Assembly (NCBI RefSeq): GCF_017798165.1
Contig: NZ_CP059068.1
Span: forward strand, 5,109,063 to 5,173,062
Length of the DNA: 64,000 nucleotides
Direction of reading: 5' to 3'
DNA from: Rhodoferax sp. AJA081-3
GTDB taxonomy: Bacteria; Pseudomonadota; Gammaproteobacteria; Burkholderiales; Burkholderiaceae_C
The position numbers and the translations under genes are program-made. The notes under the pieces are model-generated. The model did no database searches and was not told the origin of the DNA. It was given only the letters and a program-made list of their open reading frames with translations. Positions 34,978 to 43,275 of this stretch are shown here, in pieces (position 1 is the first letter of the stretch; every line of letters begins with the position of its first letter).

Positions 34978-37836
34978 TCACGACTGCAACGCGGGCACGC
35001 CTGAGTTGGTCGGCATGGACATGCGCACCATGCGCTTCACCTCTGGCAGGCACGAGCCGCAGTTGGTGCCGCACTTCAGCGCACCTTGCAATTGGGCCAG
35101 GCGCTGGTCTTCGTTGCCTTTGCATTGGCCCAATTGCGTGGTGATGTCGGCATCGGTCACATTGAAGCAGGTGCACACCTGTTTGCCACGCGACTGCACC
35201 GCCACCGGTGCCTTGGCGCCGGGCACCAGCAGCATGCGGCCATAGGACTGGGCGGGCAGCTCGTCTTGCAGCAGGGTCTTGATCCAGCTTTGCGCGCTGG
35301 TGTCGCCGGCCAGCAAGAAGGCGTTGAGCCGGGTTTCTCCCTGGGTATTTGCCTTGGCATCTCCGCCAGGGCTGGCGGGCACCAGTTGCACGGCGCGGCG
35401 CTGGCCGCGCTTCTTGTCGGCATACCGCAGCACATGGGCGCCGCCCATGCCCAGCAGGGTTTCGATGCGGGCCAGCACGGCGTCGTCTGGCGCCTCATAG
35501 GCGGCTGCGCGGAACAGCAGGCCGCTGCGCTCGCGGCCAAAGGGTGTGCAGCTGGCAAAGGCAAACTGGCCCATCAGCTCCTTCAACTCTTCGCGCGCCT
35601 GCAGCGCCGTGTCGTCGGGCAGCCAGGCGATGCCCAAGAGCGACCAGGGCAGCTCGGCTTTGAGCACTTTGATGGCGGCGTGTTTGAACTCGGGCTGTTT
35701 GGACGTGGGGCAGTAGGCTGGGTTGGTCAGCGCATTGACGCCGGCCAGCCGCTCGCCGGTGGTGCTAGCACCGCTCAAAAACTCTTCACCCCAGTGCATG
35801 GCCATGAAGGTTTGCTGCGGTGCCAAAGACGCACTGGCCAGTGCGGGTATGACGATGGAGCCGCGCCTGCCAGTCACGTGGACCAGGTCACCGTCTTTGA
35901 GCTGGCGGCGCTCCATGTCCTGCCGGTTCATCTCGATGCAGGGCTCGGCTACATGGCCGAACAGTCGGCCTAGTGTGCCGGTGCGGCTCATGCCATGCCA
36001 CTGGTCGCGCAGGCGGCCGGTGGTCAACGACAGGGGGTAACGCGCCTCGCGCGGCTCGGCCACGGCCTTGTAAACCGTGTTGGCAAACTTGGCCTTGCCG
36101 TCAGCGGTGGGGAAGATGCCGTCTTCGTACAGGCGCAGCTTGCCGGTAGCTTGACCCTCTGCCAGCGGCCATTGTTGTGGACCCCGTTCGTCCAGCATGG
36201 CGTAAGACATGCCGGTGATGTCCAGGTCACGGCCGCGGGTGGATTCGCGGTGCTCGTTCCACACGGATTCGGGTGTGGGGTAGGGGAACAGCGTGGGGCG
36301 TGTGGGGGCCAGCAGGGCTTCGAGCCGCTGCGCAAAGTCCACCGCGATGGACCAGTCATGCCGCGGCCCGTTGTCCACTGGGCCGGGAGCCGGCACGGCG
36401 GCGCGCACACGGCTAATGCGGCGTTCGCTGTTGGTGACGGTGCCTTCTTTTTCGCCCCAGGTGGTGGCGGGCAGCAGCAGGTCGGCATACCGGCAGGTGG
36501 CGGTGGTGGAGAAAGCCTCTTGCACGATGACCAGTTCACAACGCTCCAGCGCACGGCGCACCGTGGCTTGGTCGGGCATGCTCTGGGCGGGGTTGGTGCA
36601 GGCAATCCACAGCGCCTTGATTTCGCCGTCAGCCGCGGCTTGGAACATCTCTACCGCAGTTTTGCCCGGCTTGTCGGGCACGGATGGCAGGCCCCACAGG
36701 GCGGCCACTTCGGCGCGGTGGGCCGGGTTGGCCATGTCGCGGTGCGCGCTGAGCAAATTGGCCAGACCACCCACTTCGCGCCCGCCCATGGCATTGGGCT
36801 GGCCGGTCAGCGAGAAGGGGCCCGCGCCGGGCTTGCCAATCTGGCCGGTGGCCAGGTGCAGGTTGATCAGCGCGGCGTTTTTGGCTGTGCCGCTGCTGGA
36901 TTGGTTGAGGCCCTGGCAGTACAGGCTCAGCGTGGGTGTGCGGGTGCCGTTGCTCTGCATGCCGGCAAACAGGCGCGTGGCCTGCAACAGCGCCTCTTTG
37001 CTGATGCCGCAGGCCTGCGACACCACATCGGGCGTGTAGTCGCGCACGGTGGCTTTCAGCGCGTCGAATCCTGATGTGTGTTGGTCTATATAGGCCTGGT
37101 CCAGCCAGCCCTCCCAGGCCATGAGGTGCAGCATGCCGTTGAACAGCATCACATCGGTGCCGGGCTGGATGGCCAAATGCAGGTCGGCAATGCTGGTGGT
37201 GTCGGTGGCGCGCGGGTCGGCCACGATGATCTTCAACCGGGGATTGGCCTTTTTGGCATCCTCAATGCGCCGGAACAGTATGGGGTGGGCAAAGGCCGTG
37301 TTGGAGCCGGTGATGAAAATGCACTGCGCGTGGTTGACATCGTCGTAACAGGCGGGTGGCGCGTCGGCCCCCAGCGTCTGCTTGTACCCAGCCACCGCGC
37401 TGCTCATGCACAGGCGCGAGTTGGTGTCGATGTTGTTGGTGCCGATCAGGCCCTTGGCCAGTTTGTTGAAGACGTAATAGTCTTCGGTCAGCAACTGGCC
37501 CGATACATAAAAGCCTACAGCGTCCGGACCATGGTCGCGGATGATGCGGGCAAAACCTTCGCTCGCCTGTGTCAAAGCCGCATCCCAGCCCACGGCCTGG
37601 GGTGTGTCGCCACGCGTACGCCGTTGCATGGGCTGCAGTAGCCGCGTCTGCATCGTCACCGCCGCACTGGCGGTCAGGTGCAGCGTGGAGCCCTTGGTGC
37701 ACAGGCGCCCGAAGTTGGCCGGGTGGTCCAGGTCGCCGCGCACGCCGGTGATCTGGCTGCCTGCCGATTCAATGATGACGCCGCAGCCCACCCCACAGTA
37801 GGGGCAGGTCGATTTGGTTTCTTGTGTGACCGTCAT
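34978..37836 (-). CDS. nasA: Assimilatory nitrate reductase, molybdopterin catalytic subunit
   Basis: The 952-residue cytoplasmic enzyme reduces nitrate to nitrite with bis-MGD. The N-terminal [4Fe-4S] cluster uses Cys11, Cys14, Cys18 and Cys46 (CPYCGVGC...GRLC), and Cys143 in NSRLCMSSAVAGY is the expected Mo ligand. The dinucleotide-binding and C-terminal molydopterin domains are intact (MAMHWGEEFLSG). After about residue 870 there is a BFD-like [2Fe-2S] domain (VCTCFNV...CGTNCGSCLP) as in NasA of proteobacteria. No Tat signal precedes the cluster, which fits an assimilatory role. The ATG at 37836 was chosen over a Pro-rich 40-codon extension. It follows nirD by 43 bp. Confidence 0.95.
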   Translation of the reverse strand: MTVTQETKSTCPYCGVGCGVIIESAGSQITGVRGDLDHPANFGRLCTKGSTLHLTASAAVTMQTRLLQPMQRRTRGDTPQAVGWDAALTQASEGFARIIRDHGPDAVGFYVSGQLLTEDYYVFNKLAKGLIGTNNIDTNSRLCMSSAVAGYKQTLGADAPPACYDDVNHAQCIFITGSNTAFAHPILFRRIEDAKKANPRLKIIVADPRATDTTSIADLHLAIQPGTDVMLFNGMLHLMAWEGWLDQAYIDQHTSGFDALKATVRDYTPDVVSQACGISKEALLQATRLFAGMQSNGTRTPTLSLYCQGLNQSSSGTAKNAALINLHLATGQIGKPGAGPFSLTGQPNAMGGREVGGLANLLSAHRDMANPAHRAEVAALWGLPSVPDKPGKTAVEMFQAAADGEIKALWIACTNPAQSMPDQATVRRALERCELVIVQEAFSTTATCRYADLLLPATTWGEKEGTVTNSERRISRVRAAVPAPGPVDNGPRHDWSIAVDFAQRLEALLAPTRPTLFPYPTPESVWNEHRESTRGRDLDITGMSYAMLDERGPQQWPLAEGQATGKLRLYEDGIFPTADGKAKFANTVYKAVAEPREARYPLSLTTGRLRDQWHGMSRTGTLGRLFGHVAEPCIEMNRQDMERRQLKDGDLVHVTGRRGSIVIPALASASLAPQQTFMAMHWGEEFLSGASTTGERLAGVNALTNPAYCPTSKQPEFKHAAIKVLKAELPWSLLGIAWLPDDTALQAREELKELMGQFAFASCTPFGRERSGLLFRAAAYEAPDDAVLARIETLLGMGGAHVLRYADKKRGQRRAVQLVPASPGGDAKANTQGETRLNAFLLAGDTSAQSWIKTLLQDELPAQSYGRMLLVPGAKAPVAVQSRGKQVCTCFNVTDADITTQLGQCKGNEDQRLAQLQGALKCGTNCGSCLPEVKRMVRMSMPTNSGVPALQS

Positions 37837-37879
37837 GGGTGCTGCGGGTAGCGCTGAGGGGGTTGCGTAAGTGGTTGGC

Positions 37880-38281
37880 TTAGGCGGTTTGTGCGTCGGC
37901 GGTGGCTTGGCGGCCATTCTTGGGGCCGGCAATCGGGCGTGTCTGGTCAATGGCATGGCCTGCCAGCTCGGCGGTCTTCAGTGACACCTGGCCGTCCACT
38001 ACCTGCACCGCGAACTTCGGGGTGCAGCCTTCATCCGGTGCGGAGGCCTGGCCGTCGCACAGGCCAATGGTCCAGTTGTGCAGCGGGCAGGCCACGCTGG
38101 TGCCGAAAACAATGCCCTGGCTCAGCGGGCCACCCTTGTGTGGGCAGCGGTCCAGCAGCGCAAACACCTCGCCCGCATCGTTGCGGAACACGGCCACATC
38201 CATGCCCTGGCTGCGGGCGACGCGGCGTGCGCCCAGCACGGGGATGTCGTCCACTTTGCAAATCGGGGTCCATTCACTCAT
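37880..38281 (-). CDS. nirD: Nitrite reductase [NAD(P)H] small subunit
   Basis: The 133-residue Rieske-like protein partners NirB. Unlike some enteric NirD proteins it retains the full [2Fe-2S] ligand set: Cys46-x-His48 (RCPHKGG) and Cys65-x-x-His68 (ACPLHNW). The tail beyond residue 105 is extra and poorly conserved. Its start region touches an R1 repeat that supplies the AAGGA ribosome site. It is separated from nirB by the PilJ-like gene, an unusual split. Confidence 0.95.
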   Translation of the reverse strand: MSEWTPICKVDDIPVLGARRVARSQGMDVAVFRNDAGEVFALLDRCPHKGGPLSQGIVFGTSVACPLHNWTIGLCDGQASAPDEGCTPKFAVQVVDGQVSLKTAELAGHAIDQTRPIAGPKNGRQATADAQTA

Positions 38282-38340
38282 TTTGCTATTCCTTTTGTAG
38301 CGATACAGTTAGCTTGCACGGGGGCTGCAGCCTTGTTTTT
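38281..38340 (+). repeat. R1 dispersed repeat, copy g (upstream of nirD)
   Basis: GCTATTCCTTTTGTAGC, then AGCTTGCACGGGGGCTGCAGCC and a T-run reproduce the R1 layout. The complementary strand provides the Shine-Dalgarno AAGGA of nirD, so the insertion is part of the gene's translation signal. Confidence 0.65.
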
Positions 38341-38348
38341 CATATGGG

Positions 38349-39149
38349 TTAGGTCTTCAGGGCCGAATACTGACCGGTCACCCGGTCCATCACGGACAGC
38401 AGGTTTTCACTGGCCATGAAGATCTCGCCCAGCGCCCGGGCCGAGCCGGCGTCGCTGGTGTTGTTGCGCTTCAGTGCGGCGTCAAAAAACACCCATTGGC
38501 CTTCGGCCAATTGCAGTTGCTCCTGGATTTGCGGCGTAGTTTCGGGTGCCTGGCGCAAAAGGGCCATCGCACTGACGAAGTCGGTCCGCGCCTTGTTGAT
38601 CTCGGCGGTCGCGGCCGGGGCGTCCACCGGCAAACGGGCGGCGAGGTAATACATGGCCATACGCTGGCTCAGCATACGCTGGCGCCCGGCAATATTGACC
38701 AGTTTGCCCAGTGGCTTTCCCTGAGCCGATTCAAACTGCACCGTACCCTGGTGGGCCAGTGCCAGCACACCCGCATTGAGCTGCAGCATGGTGGCGGCGC
38801 TGTCGCGTGACGGCGCATTGCCGACCAGCGCAGTCTTGTAAGCGCTCCAGGATGCATCCAGGTTGTTGTAAGTGGTGGCAATGTCGGCGGATGCGGCAAA
38901 GGCTTTGAGCTCTACCAACTGGCGGTCAAACAGGGCCAAGGACTTGTCCAGCACCTGCTGGGCCATGGGTTTCTCAACCCCGTGCACCAGGGCCAGCCAG
39001 GCCTTGCCCATGCGCTGGCTCAGCATGCGCTGGCGACCGGCCTTGTTGATGGCGTCGCGTATGTCGCTGACCTGCGCATGTGCGCTGACCAGCGGCAGGC
39101 TTGCGGTGGCCAGCAGCAGGGTTCTGCGTTTGAACAGTGGGGGTTTCAT
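38349..39149 (-). CDS. PilJ-type (nitrate/nitrite-sensor-like) exported protein
   Basis: The 266-residue protein begins MKPPLFKRRTLLLATASLPLVSAHAQ, a twin-arginine-like export signal. The mature protein consists of two copies of the PilJ/type-IV-pili MCP N-terminal helical module, each starting with AGRQRMLSQRM and followed by long helices. The same module occurs twice in the cytoplasmic ANTAR regulator 41940-43238. Related helical domains sense nitrate or nitrite (NIT and NarX-type), so a periplasmic nitrate/nitrite-binding role is plausible but unproven. It lies between nirB (25 bp) and nirD in the same operon. Confidence 0.82.
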   Translation of the reverse strand: MKPPLFKRRTLLLATASLPLVSAHAQVSDIRDAINKAGRQRMLSQRMGKAWLALVHGVEKPMAQQVLDKSLALFDRQLVELKAFAASADIATTYNNLDASWSAYKTALVGNAPSRDSAATMLQLNAGVLALAHQGTVQFESAQGKPLGKLVNIAGRQRMLSQRMAMYYLAARLPVDAPAATAEINKARTDFVSAMALLRQAPETTPQIQEQLQLAEGQWVFFDAALKRNNTSDAGSARALGEIFMASENLLSVMDRVTGQYSALKT

Positions 39150-39174
39150 GGCGTTCTCCCGTGGTTGGGTTTGT

Positions 39175-41631
39175 TCAAACCGGCAGGGCGGCGAACTGGC
39201 GTGTGTCCACAGACGCTTCCTTGAAGTCGAACCACGGATCAGGCTCGCCTTCCAGCGCAAACTGCAACTGTTCCCACAGCGCCTTGCGGCCTTCATGGTC
39301 TTCCAGGATGCGCTTCTTCACATGGTCCAGGCCCACGCGGTTCACATAATGCACGGTGCGCTCCAGGTACCAGCCCTCTTGGCGGTACAACTCGCAGAAG
39401 GCCCCGGTGTATTCCAGCACCTCGGCCGCAGTCTTGACCTTGACCAGAAAGTGCGCCACCTCGGTCTTGATGCCGCCGTTGCCGGCGATGTACATCTCCC
39501 AGCCGCTGTCCACACCAATCACGCCCACGTCCTTGATGCCGGACTCTGCGCAATTGCGCGGGCAGCCGCTCACGGCGAACTTGACCTTGTGTGGGGCATA
39601 CATGCGCCACATGGCGCGCTCCAGGTCCTTGCCCATCTGGGTGCTGTCCTGTGTGCCCATGCGGCACCACTCGCTGCCCACACAGGTCTTGACGGTGCGC
39701 AGGGCCTTGGCATAGGCGTGGCCGGATGGCATGCCGATGTCTTTCCACACGTTTTGCAGGTCTTCTTTCTTCACGCCCAGCAAGTCGATACGCTGGCCGC
39801 CGGTGACCTTGACGGTGGGGATCTTGTACTTGTCCACCGCATCCGCAATGCGGCGCAGTTCGTCGGCCGTGGTCTCGCCGCCCCACATGCGCGGGATCAC
39901 GCTGTAGGTGCCGTCTTTCTGGATGTTGGCATGGCTGCGTTCGTTGATGAAGCGGCTTTGTGGGTCATCCTTGGCATCCTTGGGCCAGGTGGAGATCAGG
40001 TAGTAGTTGATGGCCGGGCGGCAGCTGGAGCAACCATTGGGCGTCTTCCAGTCCATGAACTTGAAGGTGTCGGCAATGGTGAGTATTTTGTTGGTGCGGA
40101 TGGCATCCCGCACGGCCTGGTGGCCGTGGTCGGTGCAGCTGCACATGGCCTTGGTCTTGGGTGTGGCCGAGTAGTCGCCACCGGCGGTGAACATGATGAT
40201 CTGTTCCACCAGGCCGGTGCAGGAGCCGCAGGAGGCGCTGGCCTTGGTGTGTTTCTTGACCTCATCCAGCGTGAAGAGACCTTTTTCGCGGATGGCCTTG
40301 CAGATCGTGCCCTTGTTGACACCGTTGCAGCCGCAGACCTCGGCATCGTCGGGCATGGTGGCGGCCTTGCTGTGGCCTTCGTGACCGGCATCGCCAATAT
40401 TGCTCTCGCCAAACATCAGCTTGTCACGGATGTCACTGATGGAGCGGCCATCGCGCAGCAGTTTGAAGTACCAGCTGCCGTCCACGGTGTCGCCATACAG
40501 GCAGGCGCCGACCAGTTTGTCGTTCTTGATGACCAGTTTCTTGTAGACGCCGCCATAGGGGTCGCTCATCACCAGTTCTTCGGTGCCTTCTCCGCCGGCG
40601 AAGTCACCCGCGCTGAACAAATCGATACCGGTGACCTTGAGTTTGGTCGATGTCAACGAGCCCTGGTAGCGGCCAATGCCGTACTGCGCCAGGTGGTTGG
40701 CGGCCACCTTGGCCTGCTCAAACAGCGGGGCCACCAGACCGTAGGCGATGCCGCGGTGGGCCGCGCATTCACCCACGCTGTAGATGCGTGCATCGGTTGT
40801 GGTTTGCATGGTGTCGTTGACAACGATGCCCTTGTTGCAGTGCAGGCGCATGGATTCGGCCAGCGCGGTATTGGGGCGTATGCCGACCGCCATGACGACC
40901 AGGTCGGCAGCGGCTTCGGTGCCATCCTTGAACTTGATCGCAGTGACGCGGCCACCTTTGCCGTCGTTCTCGCCACCGACCAGCTCCTGGGTTTGTGCGC
41001 CGATCAGGAACTTCAGGCCCCGGTCTTCCAGCGACTTTTGCAGCATCTTGCCGGCTACGGTGTCCAGCTGGCGCTCCATGAGTGTGGGCATCACGTGCAC
41101 CACGGTCACGTTCATGCCGCGCAGCATCAGGCCGTTGGCCGCTTCCAGGCCCAAGAGGCCGCCGCCGATGACAACGGCGTTCTTGTATTGCGTGGCCGCT
41201 TCGATCATGGCGTTGGTGTCGGCAATGTCGCGGTAGGCGATCACACCCTTCAGGTCCTTGCCGGGCACGGGCAGGATAAAAGCGTTAGAGCCGGTGCACA
41301 TCAGCAGGCGGTCGTATTCGGTGCTGATTTTTTCGCCGGCGGCATTGGTGGCGTGCACGATGCGTTTGACGCGGTCCACTTCGGTCACGGTCCAGCCGGC
41401 ATGCAGGGTGATGTGGTTGTCGGTGTACCACTCCCAGGAGTTCAGCACGATTTCTTCAATCGTCTGCTCGCCGGCCAACACGGGCGAGAGCAGGATGCGG
41501 TTGTAGTTGGGGTGGGGCTCGGCGCCAAAAACGGTGATGTCGTACAGATCGGGTGCAATCTTCAGCAACTCTTCCAGCGTGCGAACGCCCGCCATGCCAT
41601 TGCCTATCATTACCAACTTGGATTTTTTCAT
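39175..41631 (-). CDS. nirB: Nitrite reductase [NAD(P)H] large subunit
   Basis: The 818-residue NirB reduces nitrite to ammonium. N-terminal FAD/NAD(P) domains (VMIGNGMAGVRTLEEL and VVIGGGLLGLEAANGL), a BFD-type [2Fe-2S] region (CGCNGVNKGTIC, CGSCTG, then CSSC), and C-terminal siroheme / [4Fe-4S] domains with TCVGSEWCRMG and SGCPRNC are all present. The ATG at 41631 has an AGGAG ribosome site 8 bp upstream; the open frame extends by a GTG three codons earlier that is not needed. It is the first gene of the assimilation operon and is preceded by a sigma-54 promoter and an ANTAR-type leader. A 1023-residue plus-strand open frame opposite it is an artefact. Confidence 0.97.
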   Translation of the reverse strand: MKKSKLVMIGNGMAGVRTLEELLKIAPDLYDITVFGAEPHPNYNRILLSPVLAGEQTIEEIVLNSWEWYTDNHITLHAGWTVTEVDRVKRIVHATNAAGEKISTEYDRLLMCTGSNAFILPVPGKDLKGVIAYRDIADTNAMIEAATQYKNAVVIGGGLLGLEAANGLMLRGMNVTVVHVMPTLMERQLDTVAGKMLQKSLEDRGLKFLIGAQTQELVGGENDGKGGRVTAIKFKDGTEAAADLVVMAVGIRPNTALAESMRLHCNKGIVVNDTMQTTTDARIYSVGECAAHRGIAYGLVAPLFEQAKVAANHLAQYGIGRYQGSLTSTKLKVTGIDLFSAGDFAGGEGTEELVMSDPYGGVYKKLVIKNDKLVGACLYGDTVDGSWYFKLLRDGRSISDIRDKLMFGESNIGDAGHEGHSKAATMPDDAEVCGCNGVNKGTICKAIREKGLFTLDEVKKHTKASASCGSCTGLVEQIIMFTAGGDYSATPKTKAMCSCTDHGHQAVRDAIRTNKILTIADTFKFMDWKTPNGCSSCRPAINYYLISTWPKDAKDDPQSRFINERSHANIQKDGTYSVIPRMWGGETTADELRRIADAVDKYKIPTVKVTGGQRIDLLGVKKEDLQNVWKDIGMPSGHAYAKALRTVKTCVGSEWCRMGTQDSTQMGKDLERAMWRMYAPHKVKFAVSGCPRNCAESGIKDVGVIGVDSGWEMYIAGNGGIKTEVAHFLVKVKTAAEVLEYTGAFCELYRQEGWYLERTVHYVNRVGLDHVKKRILEDHEGRKALWEQLQFALEGEPDPWFDFKEASVDTRQFAALPV

Positions 41632-41748
41632 TGCGGCCACTCCTGGTATCGAAAACCATCAGCACGTGGATGCTCCACCTGCCAAACAAAAAGAGAAAAG
41701 GGAATAGTTCAAACATGGCCACGTGGCCGGTACACCAAATACTCACGT

Positions 41749-41766
41749 GCATACGTCGTTGTATGC
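41749..41766 (-). promoter_or_regulatory. ANTAR-type leader hairpin P2 of nirB
   Basis: GCATAC / GTATGC forms a perfect 6-bp stem around the hexaloop AACGAC, with A at loop position 1 and G at position 4, the known ANTAR recognition pattern. Just downstream, ATGCACGTG can pair with a later CACGTGGCCAT, which would use the 3' side of this stem. That alternative structure is not followed by a clean U-run, so the terminator half is uncertain. Confidence 0.75.
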
Positions 41767-41795
41767 AGAACCCGCAGTGCAATCGCTAAGGTCAG

Positions 41796-41813
41796 GGGCG
41801 CGCCGTTACGCCC
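41796..41813 (-). promoter_or_regulatory. ANTAR-type leader hairpin P1 of nirB
   Basis: GGGCGT / GCGCCC (last pair T-G) forms a 6-bp stem around the hexaloop AACGGC, again with A1 and G4. It begins about one base after the start predicted from the sigma-54 site, and is separated from P2 by 29 nt. Confidence 0.75.
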
Positions 41814-41824
41814 GCTACCCTTTA

Positions 41825-41840
41825 TGCAAGAGCTGTGCCA
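41825..41840 (-). promoter_or_regulatory. Sigma-54 promoter of the nirB operon
   Basis: On the minus strand TGGCACAGCTCTTGCA matches the RpoN consensus TGGCAC-N5-TTGCW at every defined base, with the GG and GC dinucleotides 10 bp apart. The predicted start is near 41814, giving a leader of about 180 nt. It implies activation by an enhancer protein such as NtrC. Confidence 0.88.
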
Positions 41841-41939
41841 TATGATGGTGTTAACCCTGACTTTGGTCCCCAAAACCCGTGGCGCTGGTGTGTGTCTTGC
41901 ATGCCGGTCACCCGTTTCCCCTCTGAGAACCGTGTTTTT

Positions 41940-43238
41940 ATGACGACTGCCCTGGTCCATGTGAATGGTTTAAAAACGGCCCACCCCCTGGCGGCTGATC
42001 TGGCCGCCGCCGGTATCGAAGTGCTGGCCACGGTGCAAGACCGCGCCAAGTTGTTGCAGGAAGTGGTGCGCCATGCACCAGATGTGCTCATTTGTGATGC
42101 GCCCGCGCCCGACGAGACCCTGTTCAAGGCCACCGCCGCCATTGCTGACATGGCGCCTTGCGCCGTTATTGTGTTCACCGCGGATACGAATGTCGACCAT
42201 ATGGACCGCGCCCTGGCCTCCGGCATCCACGGTTACGAAGTCAATGGGTATGGCGCAGCGCGCCTGCGCGCCCTGGTGCACCTGGCCCAGGCCCGCTTTC
42301 GCCAGACCCAGGCGCAAGCCCAGGCCCTGGCCGACATCTCCACCCGTTTTGAAGAACGCAAGTTGGTGGAGCGGGCCAAGGGCATATTGATGCAGACCCA
42401 GCAGCTGTCGGACGACGACGCCTTCCACATCCTGCGCACCGCCTCCATGCACACCAACCAACGGCTGGGCCAGGTGTCGCAGCACATCGTGCAATCCGCC
42501 CGTTTTGCGGAAGATGTGAACCGCTGCGGCCAGCTGCGCATGTTGTCGCAGCGCCTGGTCACGCTGCAGGTGCTGCAAGGTGTGGTGGGCGCAGGGCCTT
42601 TTGCGCAGCAGCTGGCAGAGTCGGTGCAGCGCATCGATGCGAACCTGGCCTATCTGGGCAAAAGCCTGTCACAGGCCACCTATGGCGACCTGCTGGGCCA
42701 GGTGCAGCAGACGTGGGCTGACCTGCAGCCCGTGCTGCGGGCGAGCCCAGGCTCGGAGGCTACGGTGGCGGCCTATGCCCGGCTGGATGAACTGGCCGAG
42801 CACCTCTTGCAAGGTGCTGAGCGCCTGACCGGCCAGCTAGAAAGCGCCAGCCCCGCGCCCCCACTGCGCGTGCTGAACCTGGCCGGGCGCCAGCGCATGC
42901 TGTCGCAACGCTTTGCCAAATACGCCGTACTGGCTCTGCTGGGTGATGCGCCATTGCAGACGCGCAGCGCCACCGGCATGGCCGAGTCGCGCGCCGCGTT
43001 TGAAGCCGCGTTGACCTACCTCAACAGCCTGCCGCTGAGCACGCCCGACATCCATACCGCGCTGGAGTCGGCTGGTGTTGGCTGGTTGACGCTGCTGGCA
43101 GCTACCAAGGCGGCACCAGGGGCAGGGGAGGCCGCGCAGTTGAACGGTTTAGCCGGGGCCAGTGAGAGTTTGCTGGCCGTTCTGGAGCAGCTGTCCGCCC
43201 ACTACGAACACAGTATGCAGATGTTGACCGGCGCATAA
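41940..43238 (+). CDS. REC-like - ANTAR - (PilJ)2 antitermination regulator
   Basis: The 432-residue cytoplasmic protein has an N-terminal receiver-like domain (1-115) that keeps some receiver features (DVLICDAP), then an ANTAR RNA-binding domain (about 130-185: FEERKLVERAKGILMQTQQLSDDDAFHILRTASM). Two PilJ-type helical modules fill the rest, marked by GQLRMLSQR near 198 and AGRQRMLSQRF near 320. It joins in one chain what NasS/NasT do in two proteins, and resembles NasR, which has a NIT sensor fused to ANTAR, but with domain order and sensor type changed. It is divergent from nirB, whose leader carries two ANTAR-type hairpins. Expected role: release of the nirB terminator when nitrate or nitrite is present. 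The ATG at 41940 is the first in frame before the receiver. Confidence 0.88.
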   Translation: MTTALVHVNGLKTAHPLAADLAAAGIEVLATVQDRAKLLQEVVRHAPDVLICDAPAPDETLFKATAAIADMAPCAVIVFTADTNVDHMDRALASGIHGYEVNGYGAARLRALVHLAQARFRQTQAQAQALADISTRFEERKLVERAKGILMQTQQLSDDDAFHILRTASMHTNQRLGQVSQHIVQSARFAEDVNRCGQLRMLSQRLVTLQVLQGVVGAGPFAQQLAESVQRIDANLAYLGKSLSQATYGDLLGQVQQTWADLQPVLRASPGSEATVAAYARLDELAEHLLQGAERLTGQLESASPAPPLRVLNLAGRQRMLSQRFAKYAVLALLGDAPLQTRSATGMAESRAAFEAALTYLNSLPLSTPDIHTALESAGVGWLTLLAATKAAPGAGEAAQLNGLAGASESLLAVLEQLSAHYEHSMQMLTGA

Positions 43239-43275
43239 ATGGTGCACAGGCACTGTTATTGCTTACATTTGGTGC

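Noticed and set aside
38872..41943. A 1023-residue plus-strand open frame opposite nirB
   Set aside because: It lies antisense to a fully supported NirB with all cofactor motifs; high GC produces such shadow frames, and its translation has no recognisable domain.
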